From Actinostola sp. cb2023 (taxonomy: Eukaryota > Cnidaria > Anthozoa > Actiniaria > Actinostolidae): a stretch of DNA of 64,000 nt. The DNA is taken from contig JAUJYZ010001087.1 in assembly GCA_033675265.1 (NCBI GenBank), positions 644,501 through 708,500 on the forward strand, in the 5' to 3' direction. Position 1 is the stretch's first letter; each line of letters begins with the position of its first letter. Below the pieces are notes generated by a model. The model was not told where the DNA came from and did no database searches. It was given only the letters and a program-made list of their open reading frames with translations. Below, in pieces: positions 10,198-21,564 of the stretch. The translations under genes and the position numbers were made by a program.

Positions 10198-13100
10198 GAA
10201 ACCTACTGTATTACATGGCCTGAATCTATCGGAGAACTTCAGAAGAGTTACGGCGTAAAAATACCTACCTGACATACAAACCTACTCCATTACATACCTG
10301 GATCTATCTGAGAAAAGCATCAATCCACATATCCCTACCTACCTGACATGCAAACCTACTCCATTACATGCCTGGATCTATCTGAGAAAAGCATCAATCC
10401 ACATATTCCTACCTACCTGACATACAAACCTACTCCATTACATACCTGGATCTATCTGAGAAAAGCATCACCCCACATATCCCTATACCTACCTGACATG
10501 CAAACCTACTCCATTGGCCACTACAAAAAAGAGCAGGGGACTGGGAACGAGTTTATTAGAAGAAAAGTAATTACGAAATTACCTTTATGACATGAAACCA
10601 TGTTGATACCTGGATCTATCTGAGAAAAGCATCAATCCACATATTGATGTGATTTGAGTGAATCCTCGGAATTATAAACTATTTGAAAATTTGACATTTT
10701 ACAGTGAACTACTATGGTACCTCCAGTTTGGGTAGACAACGTATCCCTAAAAAAATATGAGATTGTATGGGAAAAGCATACATCCACATGCCCCTACATA
10801 CCTCAACATGCAAAACCTACTCCATTTACATGCCTGGATCTATCTGAGAAAAAAAGCATCCCCCACTTTTGCTACCTTTCTTATTGAATTAGTTTTACGG
10901 ACTTGGTCCCAGTCCCCTGCTCTTTTTTGTAATGGCCAATTACATGCCTGGATCTATCTGAGAAAAGCATCAATCCACATATCCCTACCTACCTGACATA
11001 CAAACCTACTCCATTACATGCCTGGATCTATCTGAGAAAAGCATCAATCCACATATCCCTACCTACCTGACATACAAACCTACTCCATTACATACCTGGA
11101 TCTATCTGAGAAAAGCATCAATCCACATATCCCTACCTACCTGACATGCAAACCTACTCCATTACATGCCTGGATCTATCTGAGAAAAGCATCAATCCAC
11201 ATATCCCTACCTACCTGACATGCAAACCTACTCCATTACATACCTGGATCTATCTGAGAAAAGCATCAATCCACATATCCCTACCTACCTGACATGCAAA
11301 CCTACTCCATTACATGCCTGGATCTATCTGAGAAAAGCATCAATCCACATATCCCTACCTACCTGACATGCAAACCTACTCCATTACATACCTGGATCTA
11401 TCTGAGAAAAGCATCAATCCACATATCCCTACCTACCTGACATGCAAACCTACTCCATTACATGCCTGGATCTATCTGAGAAAAGCATCAATCCACATAT
11501 CCCTATACCTACCTGACATACAAACCTACTCCATTACATACCTGGATCTATCTGAGAAAAGCATCATCCCACATATCCCTATACCTACCTGACATGCAAA
11601 CCTACTCCATTACATGCCTGGATCTATCTGAGAAAAGCATCATCCACATATCCCTACCTACCTGACATGCAAACCTACTCCATTACATGCCTGGATCTAT
11701 CTGAGAAAAGCATCATCCCACATATCCCTATACCTACCTGACATGCAAACCTACTCCATTACATGCCTGGATCTATCTGAGAAAAGCATCATCCCACATA
11801 TCCCTACCTACCTGACATGCAAACCTACTCCATTACATACCTGGATCTATCTGAGAAAAGCATCATCCCACATATCCCTACCTACCTGACATGCAAACCT
11901 ACTCCATTACATGCCTGGATCTATCTGAGAAAAGCATCATCCCACATATCCCTACCTACCTGACATGCAAACCTACTCCATTACATACCTGGATCTATCT
12001 GAGAAAAGCATCAATCCACATATCCCCCTACCTACCTGACATGCAAACCTACTCCATTACATACCTGGATCTATCTGAGAAAAGCATCAATCCACATATC
12101 CCTACCTACCTGACATGCAAACCTACTCCATTACATACCTGGATCTATCTGAGAAAAGCATCAATCCACATATCCCTACCTACCTGACATGCAAACCTAC
12201 TCCATTACATGCCTGGATCTATCTGAGAAAAGCATCATCCCACATATCCCTACCTACCTGACATGCAAACCTACTCCATTACATACCTGGATCTATCTGA
12301 GAAAAGCATCAATCCACATATCCCTACCTACCTGACATGCAAACCTACTCCATTACATACCTGGATCTATCTGAGAAAAGCATCAATCCACATATCGCTA
12401 CCTACCTGACATGCAAACCTACTCCATTACATGCCTGGATCTATCTGAGAAAAGCATCATCCCACATATCCCTACCTACCTGACATGCAAACCTACTCCA
12501 TTACATACCTGGATCTATCTGAGAAAAGCATCAATCCACATATCCCTACCTACCTGACATGCAAACCTACTCCATTACATACCTGGATCTATCTGAGAAA
12601 AGCATCAATCCACATATCGCTACCTACCTGACATGCAAACCTACTCCCTACTCCATTACATACCTGGATCTATCTGAGAAAAGCATCAATCCACATATCC
12701 CTACCTACCTGACATGCAAACCTACTCCATTACATGCCTGGATCTATCTGAGAAAAGCATCATCCCACATATCCCTACCTACCTGACATGCAAACCTACT
12801 CCATTACATACCTGGATCTATCTGAGAAAAGCATCAATCCACATATCCCCTACCTACCTGACATGCAAACCTACTCCATTACATGCCTGGATCTATCTGA
12901 GAAAAGCATCAATCCACATATCCCTACCTACCTGACATGCAAACCTACTCCATTACATACCTGGATCTATCTGAGAAAAGCATCACCCCACATATCCCTA
13001 TACCTACCTGACATGCAAACCTACTCCATTACATGCCTGGATCTATCTGAGAAAAGCATCAATCCACATATCCCTACCTACCTGACATGCAAACCTACTC

Positions 13101-16100
13101 CATTACATGGCTGGATCTATCTGAGAAAAGCATCAATCCACATATCCCTACCTACCTGACATGCAAACCTACTCCATTACATGCCTGGATCTATCTGAGA
13201 AAAGCATCAATCCACATATATCCCTACCTACCTGACATGCAAACCTACTCCATTACATACCTGGATCTATCTGAGAAAAGCATCAATCCACATATCCCTA
13301 CCTACCTGACATGCAAACCTACTCCATTACATACCTGGATCTATCTGAGAAAAGCATCACCCCACATATCCCTATACCTACCTGACATGCAAACCTACTC
13401 CATTACATGCCTGGATCTATCTAAGAAAAGCATCACCCCACATATCCCTATACCTACCTGACATGCAAACCTACTCCATTACATGCCTGGATCTAACTGA
13501 GAAAAGCATCAATCCACATATCCCTACCTACCTGGCATACAAACCTACTCCATTACATGCCTGGATCTATCTGAGAAAAGCATCATCCCACATATCCCTA
13601 CCTACCTGACATGCAAACCTACTCCATTACATACCTGGATCTATCTGAGAAAAAAGCATCATCCCACATATCCCTACCTACCTGACATGCAAACCTACTC
13701 CATTACATGCCTGGATCTATCTAAGAAAAGCATCACCCCACATATCCCTATACCTACCTGACATGCAAACCTACTCCATTACCTGCCTGGATCTAACTGA
13801 GAAAAGCATCAATCCACATATCCCTACCTACCTGGCATACAAACCTACTCCATTACATACCTGGATCTATCTGAGAAAAGCATCATCCCACATATCCCTA
13901 CCTACCTGACATGCAAACCTACTCCATTACATGCCTGGATCTAACTGAGAAAAGCATCACCCCACATATCCCTATACCTACCTGACATGCAAACCTACTC
14001 CATTACATGCCTGGATCTATCTGAGAAAAGCATCAATCCACATATCCCTACCTACCTGACATACAAACCTACTCCATTACATACCTGGATCTATCTGAGA
14101 AAAGCATCACCCCACATATCCCTATACCTACCTGACATGCAAACCTACTCCATTACATGCCTGGATCTATCTGAGAAAAGCATCAATCCACATATCCCTA
14201 CCTACCTGACATGCAAACCTACTCCATTACATGGCTGGATCTATCTGAGAAAAGCATCAATCCACATATCCCTACCTACCTGACATGCAAACCTACTCCA
14301 TTACATACCTGGATCTATCTGAGAAAAGCATCAATCCACATATCCCTACCTACCTGACATGCAAACCTACTCCATTACATGCCTGGATCTATCTGAGAAA
14401 AGCATCAATCCACATATCCCTACCTACCTGACATGCAAACCTACTCCATTACATGGCTGGATCTATCTGAGAAAAGCATCAATCCACATATCCCTACGTA
14501 CCTGACATGCAAACCTACTCCATTACATACCTGGATCTATCTGAGAAAAGCATCAATCCACATATCCCTACCTACCTGACATGCAAACCTACTCCATTAC
14601 ATACCTGGATCTATCTGAGAAAAGCATCACCCCACATATCCCTATACCTACCTTGACATGCAAACCTACTCCATTACATGCCTGGATTTATCTGAGAAAA
14701 GTATCATCCCACATATCCCTACCTACCTGACATGCAAACCTACTCCATTACATGCCTGGATCTATCTGAGAAAAGCATCAATCGCCATATCCCTACCTAC
14801 CTGACATACAAACCTACTCCATTACATACCTGGATCTATCTGAGAAAAGCATCAATCGCCATATCCCTACCTACCTGACATACAAACCTACTCCATTACA
14901 TACCTGGATCTATCTAAGAAAAAAGCATCACCCCACATATCCCTATACCTACCTGACATGCAAACCTACTCCATTACATGCCTGGATCTAACTGAGAAAA
15001 GCATCAATCCACATATCCCTACCTACCTGGCATACAAACCTACTCCATTACATGCCTGGATCTATCTGAGAAAAGCATCATCCCACATATCCCTACCTAC
15101 CTGACATGCAAACCTACTCCATTACATACCTGGATCTATCTGAGAAAAGCATCACCCCACACATATCCCTATACCTACCTGACATGCAAACCTACTCCAT
15201 TACATGCCTGGATCTATCTGAGAAAAGCATCAATCCACATATCCCTACCTACCTGACATACAAACCTACTCCATTACATACCTGGATCTATCTGAGAAAA
15301 GCATCATCCCACATATCCCTACCTACCTGACATGCAAACCTACTCCATTACATGCCTGGATCTATCTGAGAAAAGCATCACCCCACATATCCTATACCTA
15401 CCTGACATGCAAACCTACTCCATTACATGCCTGGATCTATCTGAGAAAAGCATCAATCCACATATCCCTACCTACCTGACATGCAAACCTACTCCATTAC
15501 ATACCTGGATCTATCTGAGAAAAGCATCACCCCACATATCCCTATACCTACCTGACATGCAAACCTACTCCATTACATGCCTGGATCTATCTGAGAAAAG
15601 CATCTACCTACCTGACATACAAAATCCACATATCCCATCACCCCACTACCTACCTGACATGCAAACCTACTCCATTACATGCCTGGATCTATCTGAGAAA
15701 AGCATCAATCCACATATCCCTACCTACCTGACATGCAAACCTACTCCATTACATGCCTGGATCTATCTGAGAAAAGCATCAATCCACATATCCCTACCTA
15801 CCTGACATGCAAACCTACTCCATTACATACCTGGATCTATCTGAGAAAAGCATCAATCCACATATCCCTACCTACCTGACATGCAAACCTACTCCATTAC
15901 ATACCTGGATCTATCTGAGAAAAGCATCAATCCACATATCCCTACCTACCTGACATGCAAACCTACTCCATTACATGGCTGGATCTATCTGAGAAAAGCA
16001 TCAATCCACATATCCCTACGTACCTGACATGCAAACCTACTCCATTACATACCTGGATCTATCTGAGAAAAGCATCAATCCACATATCCCTACCTACCTG

Positions 16101-16493
16101 ACATGAAAAACCTACTCCATTACATACCTGGATCTATCTGAGAAAAGCATCACCCCACATATCCCTATACCTACCTGACATGCAAACCTACTCCATTACA
16201 TGCCTGGATCTATCTGAGAAAAGTATCATCCCACATATCCCTACCTACCTGACATGCAAACCTACTCCATTACATGCCTGGATCTATCTGAGAAAAGCAT
16301 CAATCGCCATATCCCTACCTACCTGACATACAAACCTACTCCATTACATACCTGGATCTATCTGAGAAAAGCATCAATCGCCATATCCCTACCTACCTGA
16401 CATACAAACCTACTCCATTACATACCTGGATCTATCTAAGAAAAGCATCACCCCACATATCCCTATACCTACCTGACATGCAAACCTACTCCA
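10198..16493 (+). repeat. 74-bp satellite array, about 84 units
   Basis: The unit contains GACATGCAAACCTACTCC, ATTACATGCCTGGATCTATC, TGAGAAAAGCATCAATCCAC and ATATCCCTACCTACCT, repeating every 74 bp with a few indel variants. The first units (10198-10265) are highly diverged, and the inner ones are nearly identical, as expected for unequal exchange. Open frames seen on the plus strand are products of the repeat, not genes. On the minus strand each unit holds TTTTCTCAG, 39 bp, then CAGGTAGGT, that is, acceptor-like and donor-like splice signals. The right edge merges with a host exon (16473-16641). Confidence 0.95.
10513..10940. mobile_element. MITE halves split within the satellite
   Basis: ATTGGCCACTACAAAAAAGA at 10513 mirrors the right end at 10921-10940, and both include the CAGGGGACTGGGA block. 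The same family is at 27954-28373. The interior (about 10600-10865) contains diverged 74-bp satellite units, so the MITE has been opened by recombination with the array or is two half-copies. Confidence 0.6.
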
Positions 16494-16641
16494 GTCACAA
16501 AGTGACTGCTATTTAGTGAGGCGTCAATACCAGTAACTTCAACATCGAGTAGGTACGAGCTGTTTTCATCAGGTGCGCTTAGAGTGGGCGAGAGCTTTCT
16601 TCTCCATAGGCTTATTAACTTTGGTTCGTCTGGACTTGGAC
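16473..16641 (-). CDS. Host gene internal exon (unknown protein)
   Basis: On the minus strand a strong acceptor (TTGTATTTTCAG, AG at 16643-16642) precedes a 169-nt open exon reading GPSPDEPKLISLWRRKL... and ending ...TGVGLHV, followed by the donor CAG|GTAGGT (GT at 16472-16471). The frame needs one nucleotide from the previous exon, which is exactly what exon 17226-17499 leaves (phase 1), so the two join in frame. It leaves two nucleotides for the next exon, which I could not find. The last ~21 nt and the donor are the same sequence as the 74-bp satellite unit that fills the following intron. Protein family not recognised. Confidence 0.6.
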
Positions 16642-16781
16642 CTGAAAATACAAGATATGGAAAATACATTGTGGACTTGGCAACTGTACCAGTATAATCA
16701 GATGATCACGTTACGTTGTTCATTCATTCATCTTCTTTGTTCATTATCCATCCATTTAATACAATATTTTATCATATGACC

Positions 16782-16920
16782 CGTATTTCCCGACTTGGGC
16801 GCTCTTAATAAAACCATTGGAAAATGTCACGTGATGGGGTCCGGACATGATGTCGTAAGTCGGTCTGGAAAAAGCCGTATTTCCCGATTCGTGCGTTCTT
16901 AATAAAACCATTGGAAAAAG
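16782..16920 (+). repeat. Imperfect tandem duplication
   Basis: CGTATTTCCCGACTTGGGCG...TTAATAAAACCATTGGAAAA at 16782-16824 recurs, slightly diverged, at about 16875-16917. CATATGACCC and GGGTCATATG flank the pair as an inverted repeat, suggesting a small MITE-like unit in the intron between the two host exons. Confidence 0.5.
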
Positions 16921-17225
16921 AGGGTCGGGCGGGTCATATGATAAAATGCTTATTGACTGAGTTAGGTCGGGCCGGACGGGAAAATATTTGTCTCTTGGTC
17001 ATTCAGCACTGACTTCACCCATGAACTCGAAGCAAATATTTTCCTGTCCGGCCCTCCCACTCATTATTTTCATTATCTTTTGCACTGTTCCTTCTTTCCG
17101 GTTTCCCCTCGATTTACTCGGTCAGCCTGTCAGTGAGCTAGCTATTCATTCATTTAATTTGCTTATGTGTCCTTCATAACTAATCCATTAAGTCACAAAT
17201 TAATACCGTTAATGCAGTTACATAC

Positions 17226-17499
17226 CCTTTTTCTCGTTATTGATCTCATTCATCACCAATTCTAAAGAGTCCAAAGTAAGGTCAGTCTGTGATGCTGTCG
17301 TCTTGGCTTCTTTATCAGGCGATTCCAGTGACAAATCTGTGGTTACTTTACCCTGTAGCTTCACTAAAGGTGACTGCAGTGAATGATCAGGACTTTGCAA
17401 CAGGGGCGGTGACGGGAGAAAAGGTGCCGGCCTTCTATCAAACGTGACAGCTCCATTCTCTATTATCGGTTTACCATCTGGAGGTGCTCGCACTACATC
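17226..17499 (-). CDS. Host gene internal exon (unknown protein)
   Basis: On the minus strand CTATCCTGCCCAG (AG at 17501-17500) precedes a 274-nt open exon that begins DVVRAPPDGKPIIENG and ends ELVMNEINNEKK. The donor GTATGT starts at 17225. The composition is that of a disordered, Ser/Pro/Leu-rich segment (FLPSPPLLQSPDHSLQSPL). The exon ends in phase 1, compatible with exon 16473-16641 downstream (intron 584 nt). The open frame extends a little past both splice sites (17586-17218) by chance. The protein family is not recognised. Upstream exons are not visible before the TTAA elements at 17.7-20.3 kb. Confidence 0.55.
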
Positions 17500-17706
17500 C
17501 TGGGCAGGATAGAGTGACATTAATATAAGCCTTAAGTAGATCTGTTTGAACTCATTAGTGCTACACTGATGCGATGCTTGGGGCAAAAAGTCTTATATCA
17601 AAGAGAGGCGCTTGTATCAACATTGTTCCAATTTTTGTGCTTGCGCCTACTTGCGTCAATCTGTTATCACATGACAAATTCTTATGCTTGCGCTACAAGC
17701 TGTTAA

Positions 17707-18479
17707 GGTAATGCGATCGTGCATTCGTGCGCATCTTTCCTGCGCATGATATTCAACGGCGATTATCTAAAAATCTAAGTCGGTGACCTATCCTGATTTT
17801 TTCCACTGTAAGTAGGTCAACTAGAGCTAGAAAATATCAAAAAATGAAGACAGGTCTTCGAGCTATTTTTTTAGTAAATCTACGAAGTGTTCATTTTCGA
17901 ACTACTTTTCATTGGTTGGGCTTCCTGTGGTAGAGCTCTTTCAATATGGCGGATCATGCTGCATTTTAATATTCAACGGCGAATATCTAAAAATCTAACA
18001 CGGTGACCTACCCTGATATTTTTACCCTGAGTAGGTATTTACGAAAGCTAAAACATATCAAAAAATGAAGGTAGGTCTTCGAGCTAAATTTTAAGGAAAT
18101 CGCCAAAATGTCCAAAAATAGGATCGTAAAAGGAGGGTCAAAATGTATTCTTTTTGAAATTTTGGCTTTGAAAACTTATTGTTCAACACAATAAAATGAC
18201 AAATTTCGGATTTTTCATTATATTATGTTAACATATGTATCATTTGAAATTATTTATTTTATTATTACCGACCTATATGGACAGCAAGAGCCTGTAATTC
18301 CATTATCCATTTTTGCCAGAAAAGATGGCCGGAAGCCCCATCTTTGAAAATTTTTATCTTCTCAATGGATTCGGTGACCCCCATTTTTTATTTCATTTTT
18401 CTACTCTAGCACTCAAAATCAATATTTGTGCCAAGTTTAAAAAAAATTGTTCGACAAAAAATTGCACGATCGCATTACC
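17707..18479. mobile_element. TTAA-flanked MITE, GGTAATGCGATCGTGCA ends
   Basis: GGTAATGCGATCGTGCA at the left mirrors TGCACGATCGCATTACC at the right. TTAA flanks both ends (17703-17706 and 18480-18483). The interior has an internal duplication around ATTCAACGGCGA (17752 and 17971) and no transposase. The right TTAA is also the left flank of the next element. Confidence 0.8.
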
Positions 18480-18673
18480 TTAAGAGAGGATGTCCGTAAG
18501 AACCGAGAATCTCCCGACAGTTCAAAAAAATCGAATTTTATTTTCTTTCGCCATATCATTCCTTTCGATGATCTCTTTTAGGGAAAAATACTAAAAAGTT
18601 CCAGCGATTTTTATTTTAGGAGAAATTTGCAATTTTTAAAAACCCGCCTGACGACTGAAAATTTTCGGCTAAA

Positions 18674-18940
18674 TTATGAGCCAACTTTGAACGATCGGTG
18701 TGTGTTCACCTCTAGCTCTACAACAACGACATCCATCAACAGTAATAAACGTTTCTTGGTCTTTTCTACTGTACTATTTACTTTTCTGTAACTTTTGTAG
18801 TAATGTTTCAAATTTGGTTTTAAACAGGTATACAGAGCGCCATAAACGGGACGTTGAAATATAGGCAATGTTTGAGGTACGAAAACGGAATCTGGTATAT
18901 ACATTTTTGGAGGAAAACGCCACGGTCCAGTAAGCTTCAC
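18674..18940 (-). CDS. Arm ORF of fold-back family A (left arm)
   Basis: 88 codons, starting MKLTGPWRFPPKMYIPD and ending in VNTHRSFKVGS, lysine- and tyrosine-rich with no recognised domain. The same open frame is in the opposite arm (19887-20153) and in both arms of the second element (37839-38087 minus, 39089-39373 plus). Openness in four copies is suggestive, but arms within one element are homogenised, so independent evidence is two copies. May be non-coding. Confidence 0.25.
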   Translation of the reverse strand: MKLTGPWRFPPKMYIPDSVFVPQTLPIFQRPVYGALYTCLKPNLKHYYKSYRKVNSTVEKTKKRLLLLMDVVVVELEVNTHRSFKVGS

Positions 18941-19886
18941 TTTTGCTCTTTCAGTTTAGAAAGTTTCGAGCTTGGGAATTCAATGTAGCATTTTTGAGAG
19001 AAATAAAACTATTATGGTTGGGACTGCCAAAATTAGCATTAATTTCGACCTGTCACGTTCATTTTTGTCATTAAAACACAAAACGTAATGCACAAAACGA
19101 GTATATTGAACTTTTAGTTGATCACTGCCAACGGATAACAATCTTGGAGTGAATAGGAATGATTTTCAACCATACTTGAGCTATTTCAGCCACATTGAAC
19201 TCCTAAAATATTGAAAATTAGCATATTCATTGATCAAATAAACACCGTAGTCTGGAAATTGTGGTTCTTCACTCTGAAATGCTTAGAATTTGCTCCAAAT
19301 AAGATTTACAAACAATTAAACTGATTTCTAGTTAAAACTGGCGCTTATTGATGAAGAGTTTGGATATTTTGACTGGATGTTCCACTTTGCTGACACGCCA
19401 ATTATGTAACGCAATGTAACTGCTACAAGTCACGCTACTGCACTTCGAATAAAAATTTTGCGGCATGAAATAACAGTTTTAATCATAAAATATCAAACTA
19501 AACAGAATATATATTTGCTTGAAAGAATGGAATTTTGTTTTATCGTCGTTTAGACAAAATTCGTATTTTTTTCTGTGAGATACTGTTATCTGATCGACGA
19601 TCTATGCTAATTTTGACTTTTGCGAGAGTTATTTACGAACGTCGAAGCTCAAATATTGTTGAAAATCATTTCTATTGACTCGAAGATTGTTTTCCATCAG
19701 CAGCAATCAACTAAAAGTGCAATATACTCGTGTTTTGGCATTACGTTTTGTGTTTTAATGACAAAAATGAACGTGACAGGTCGAAATTAATGCTAATTTT
19801 GGCAGTCCCAACCATAATAGTTATATTTCTCAAAAATGCTACATTGAATTCCCAAGCTCGAAACTTTCTAAACTGAAAGAGCAAAA

Positions 19887-20153
19887 GTGAAGCTTACTGG
19901 ACCGTGGCGTTTTCCTCCAAAAATGTATATACCAGATTCCGTTTTCGTACCTCAAACATTGCCTATATTTCAACGTCCCGTTTATGGCGCTCTGTATACC
20001 TGTTTAAAACCAAATTTGAAAAATTACTACAAAAGTTACAGAAAAATAAATAGTACAGTAGAAAAGACCAAGAAACGTTTATTACTGTTGATGGATGTCG
20101 TTGTTGTAGAGCTAGAGGTGAACACACACCGACCGTTCAAAGTTGGCTCATAA
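19887..20153 (+). CDS. Arm ORF of fold-back family A (right arm)
   Basis: Mirror copy of 18674-18940 with a few substitutions (for example NYYKSYRKIN against HYYKSYRKVN). It reads outward toward the right end of the element. No domain recognised. A real gene is possible but unproven. Confidence 0.25.
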   Translation: MKLTGPWRFPPKMYIPDSVFVPQTLPIFQRPVYGALYTCLKPNLKNYYKSYRKINSTVEKTKKRLLLLMDVVVVELEVNTHRPFKVGS

Positions 20154-20349
20154 TTTAGCCGAAAATCTTCAGTCGTCAGGCGGGTTTTTAAAAACTGCAA
20201 ATTTCTCCTAGAATAAAAATCGCTGGAACTTTTTAGTATTTTTCCCTAAAAGAGATCATCGAAAGGAATGAAATGGCGAAAGAAAATAAAATTCGATTTT
20301 TTTGAACTGTCGGGAGATTCTCGGTTCTTACGGACATCCTCTCTTAAGA

Positions 20350-20450
20350 GGATATATACCGTATAAGCGCCCCCCTCGAATAAGCGCCTCCCCCTAGAGG
20401 TCTAAAAATGTTATAAGCGCCCCCCTTCCAATAAGCGCCCCCTCCCCCTA
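20350..20450 (+). repeat. AAGCGCCCC-type terminal repeat, left of Fic element
   Basis: Contains ATAAGCGCCCCCC three or more times plus GCGCCTCCCCCTAGAGGTCT. The same words in the same orientation lie at 26310-26345 and 26900-26945. The Fic element (20599-26266) therefore appears to sit inside an older repeat of this type, bounded by ATACCGTA-like ends. Confidence 0.55.
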
Positions 20451-20635
20451 AAAGAAATTCAGAAACAACACTCTAAAATAAAACTTTACCGATAAACAGA
20501 AACACGGTATACCGTATGTCAATACCGTATATTTACAGTATACCAGTATACAGTTTACCAAGTACCGCACGGTACATGTTTGCTATTTTTATTCACTGTA
20601 TATGAGTAGTAGGAAAGTAAGAGTTCTGCAACATG

Positions 20636-21052
20636 GGTATGGTTGGGTATGGGTATGGTTGGGTATGCATCACCTTGGGTTGGGTATGGTTGGGTATGGG
20701 TATGGTTGGGTATGCATCACCTTGGGTTGGGTATGGTTGGGTATGCATCACCTTGGGTTGGGTATGGTTGGGTATGCATCACCTTGGGTTGGGTATGGTT
20801 GGGTATGGGTATGGTTGGGTATGCATCACCTATGCATCACCTTGGGTTGGGTATGGTTGGGTATGCATCACCTTGGGTTGGGTATGGTTGGGTATGCATC
20901 ACCTTGGGTTGGGTATGGTTGGGTATGCATCACCTTGGGTTGGGTATGGTTGGGTATGCATCACCTTGGGTTGGGTATGGTTGGGTATGCATCACCTTGG
21001 GTTGGGTATGGTTGGGTATGCATCACCTTGGGTTGGGTATGGTTGGGTATGC
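20636..21052 (+). repeat. 31-bp subterminal tandem repeat, about 13 units
   Basis: Unit built from CTTGGGTTGGGTATGG and TTGGGTATGCATCAC. Because 31 is not divisible by three and the unit lacks stops in any frame, all three plus-strand frames are open here. These are not genes. The right TIR has about five units. Confidence 0.9.
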
Positions 21053-21505
21053 CGTGGGGTATGGTGACATCATCAATTATTTTTTATTTTTTATATATCC
21101 AACTTGAGTTCACTTTATAAAAAGTTAAAAGGGACAATAAAAGATCAAATATGACTAAAATAATATATTTCCCGAAGCATTTTTGTTCCGGCCGGCTGGA
21201 GTTCGTTACACATGCAAACAAGTGACGTCACCGAAGGTCTTATTACGCTCTGTTGATCCTTTATTGTTTAGTGGTTTGTAAACCCGCTTTGAATATGAAT
21301 ACTAATTTGGTACATTTTAGAAAACTTCCGAAAGAAGTGGCCCACCAACCACCCTATTTGTTTGGGTAAGTGAAAGTTTTACTCCGGTAGTGTTTTTAAC
21401 ATGTAACTATTGTATATAGATATCAGTCAAGCACCTCTCAGTTATCGGATTAAAATTTGAATAGCGTTGATGCAAGACAACGTAAACACTGGGTTTTTCA
21501 ACAAT

Positions 21506-21511
21506 TTTATT
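21506..21511 (-). promoter_or_regulatory. Poly(A) signal AATAAA for Fic block, within TIR
   Basis: On the minus strand AATAAA lies about 54 bp after the Fic stop codon. The identical TIR sequence gives the AATAAA at 25620-25625 for the right block. Confidence 0.55.
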
Positions 21512-21564
21512 TGTTTTACATGGTTTTACATTATTCTTAATAGTTCTGCCAGTTAGGTATTGAT

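Larger units (their letters stand above)
18484..20343. mobile_element. 1.86 kb TTAA-flanked fold-back element, family A copy 1
   Basis: The ends GAGAGGATGTCCGTAAGAAC and its mirror are flanked by TTAA (18480-18483, 20344-20347). The two arms match each other for roughly 600-700 bp, and the element can fold into a very long hairpin. Each arm holds the same ~88-codon open frame pointing outward. A second family member lies at 37649-39545. No transposase is recognised. Confidence 0.85.

Noticed and set aside
10348..15805. Many overlapping ORFs of 75-157 codons with MQTYSITCLDLSEKS-type sequence
   Set aside because: They are read from the 74-bp satellite in changing frames and have no independent start, domain or codon signal.
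20602..21120. Three overlapping plus-strand ORFs (144-172 codons) all open together
   Set aside because: They come from a stop-free 31-bp repeat in the TIR; all frames being open is a composition effect.
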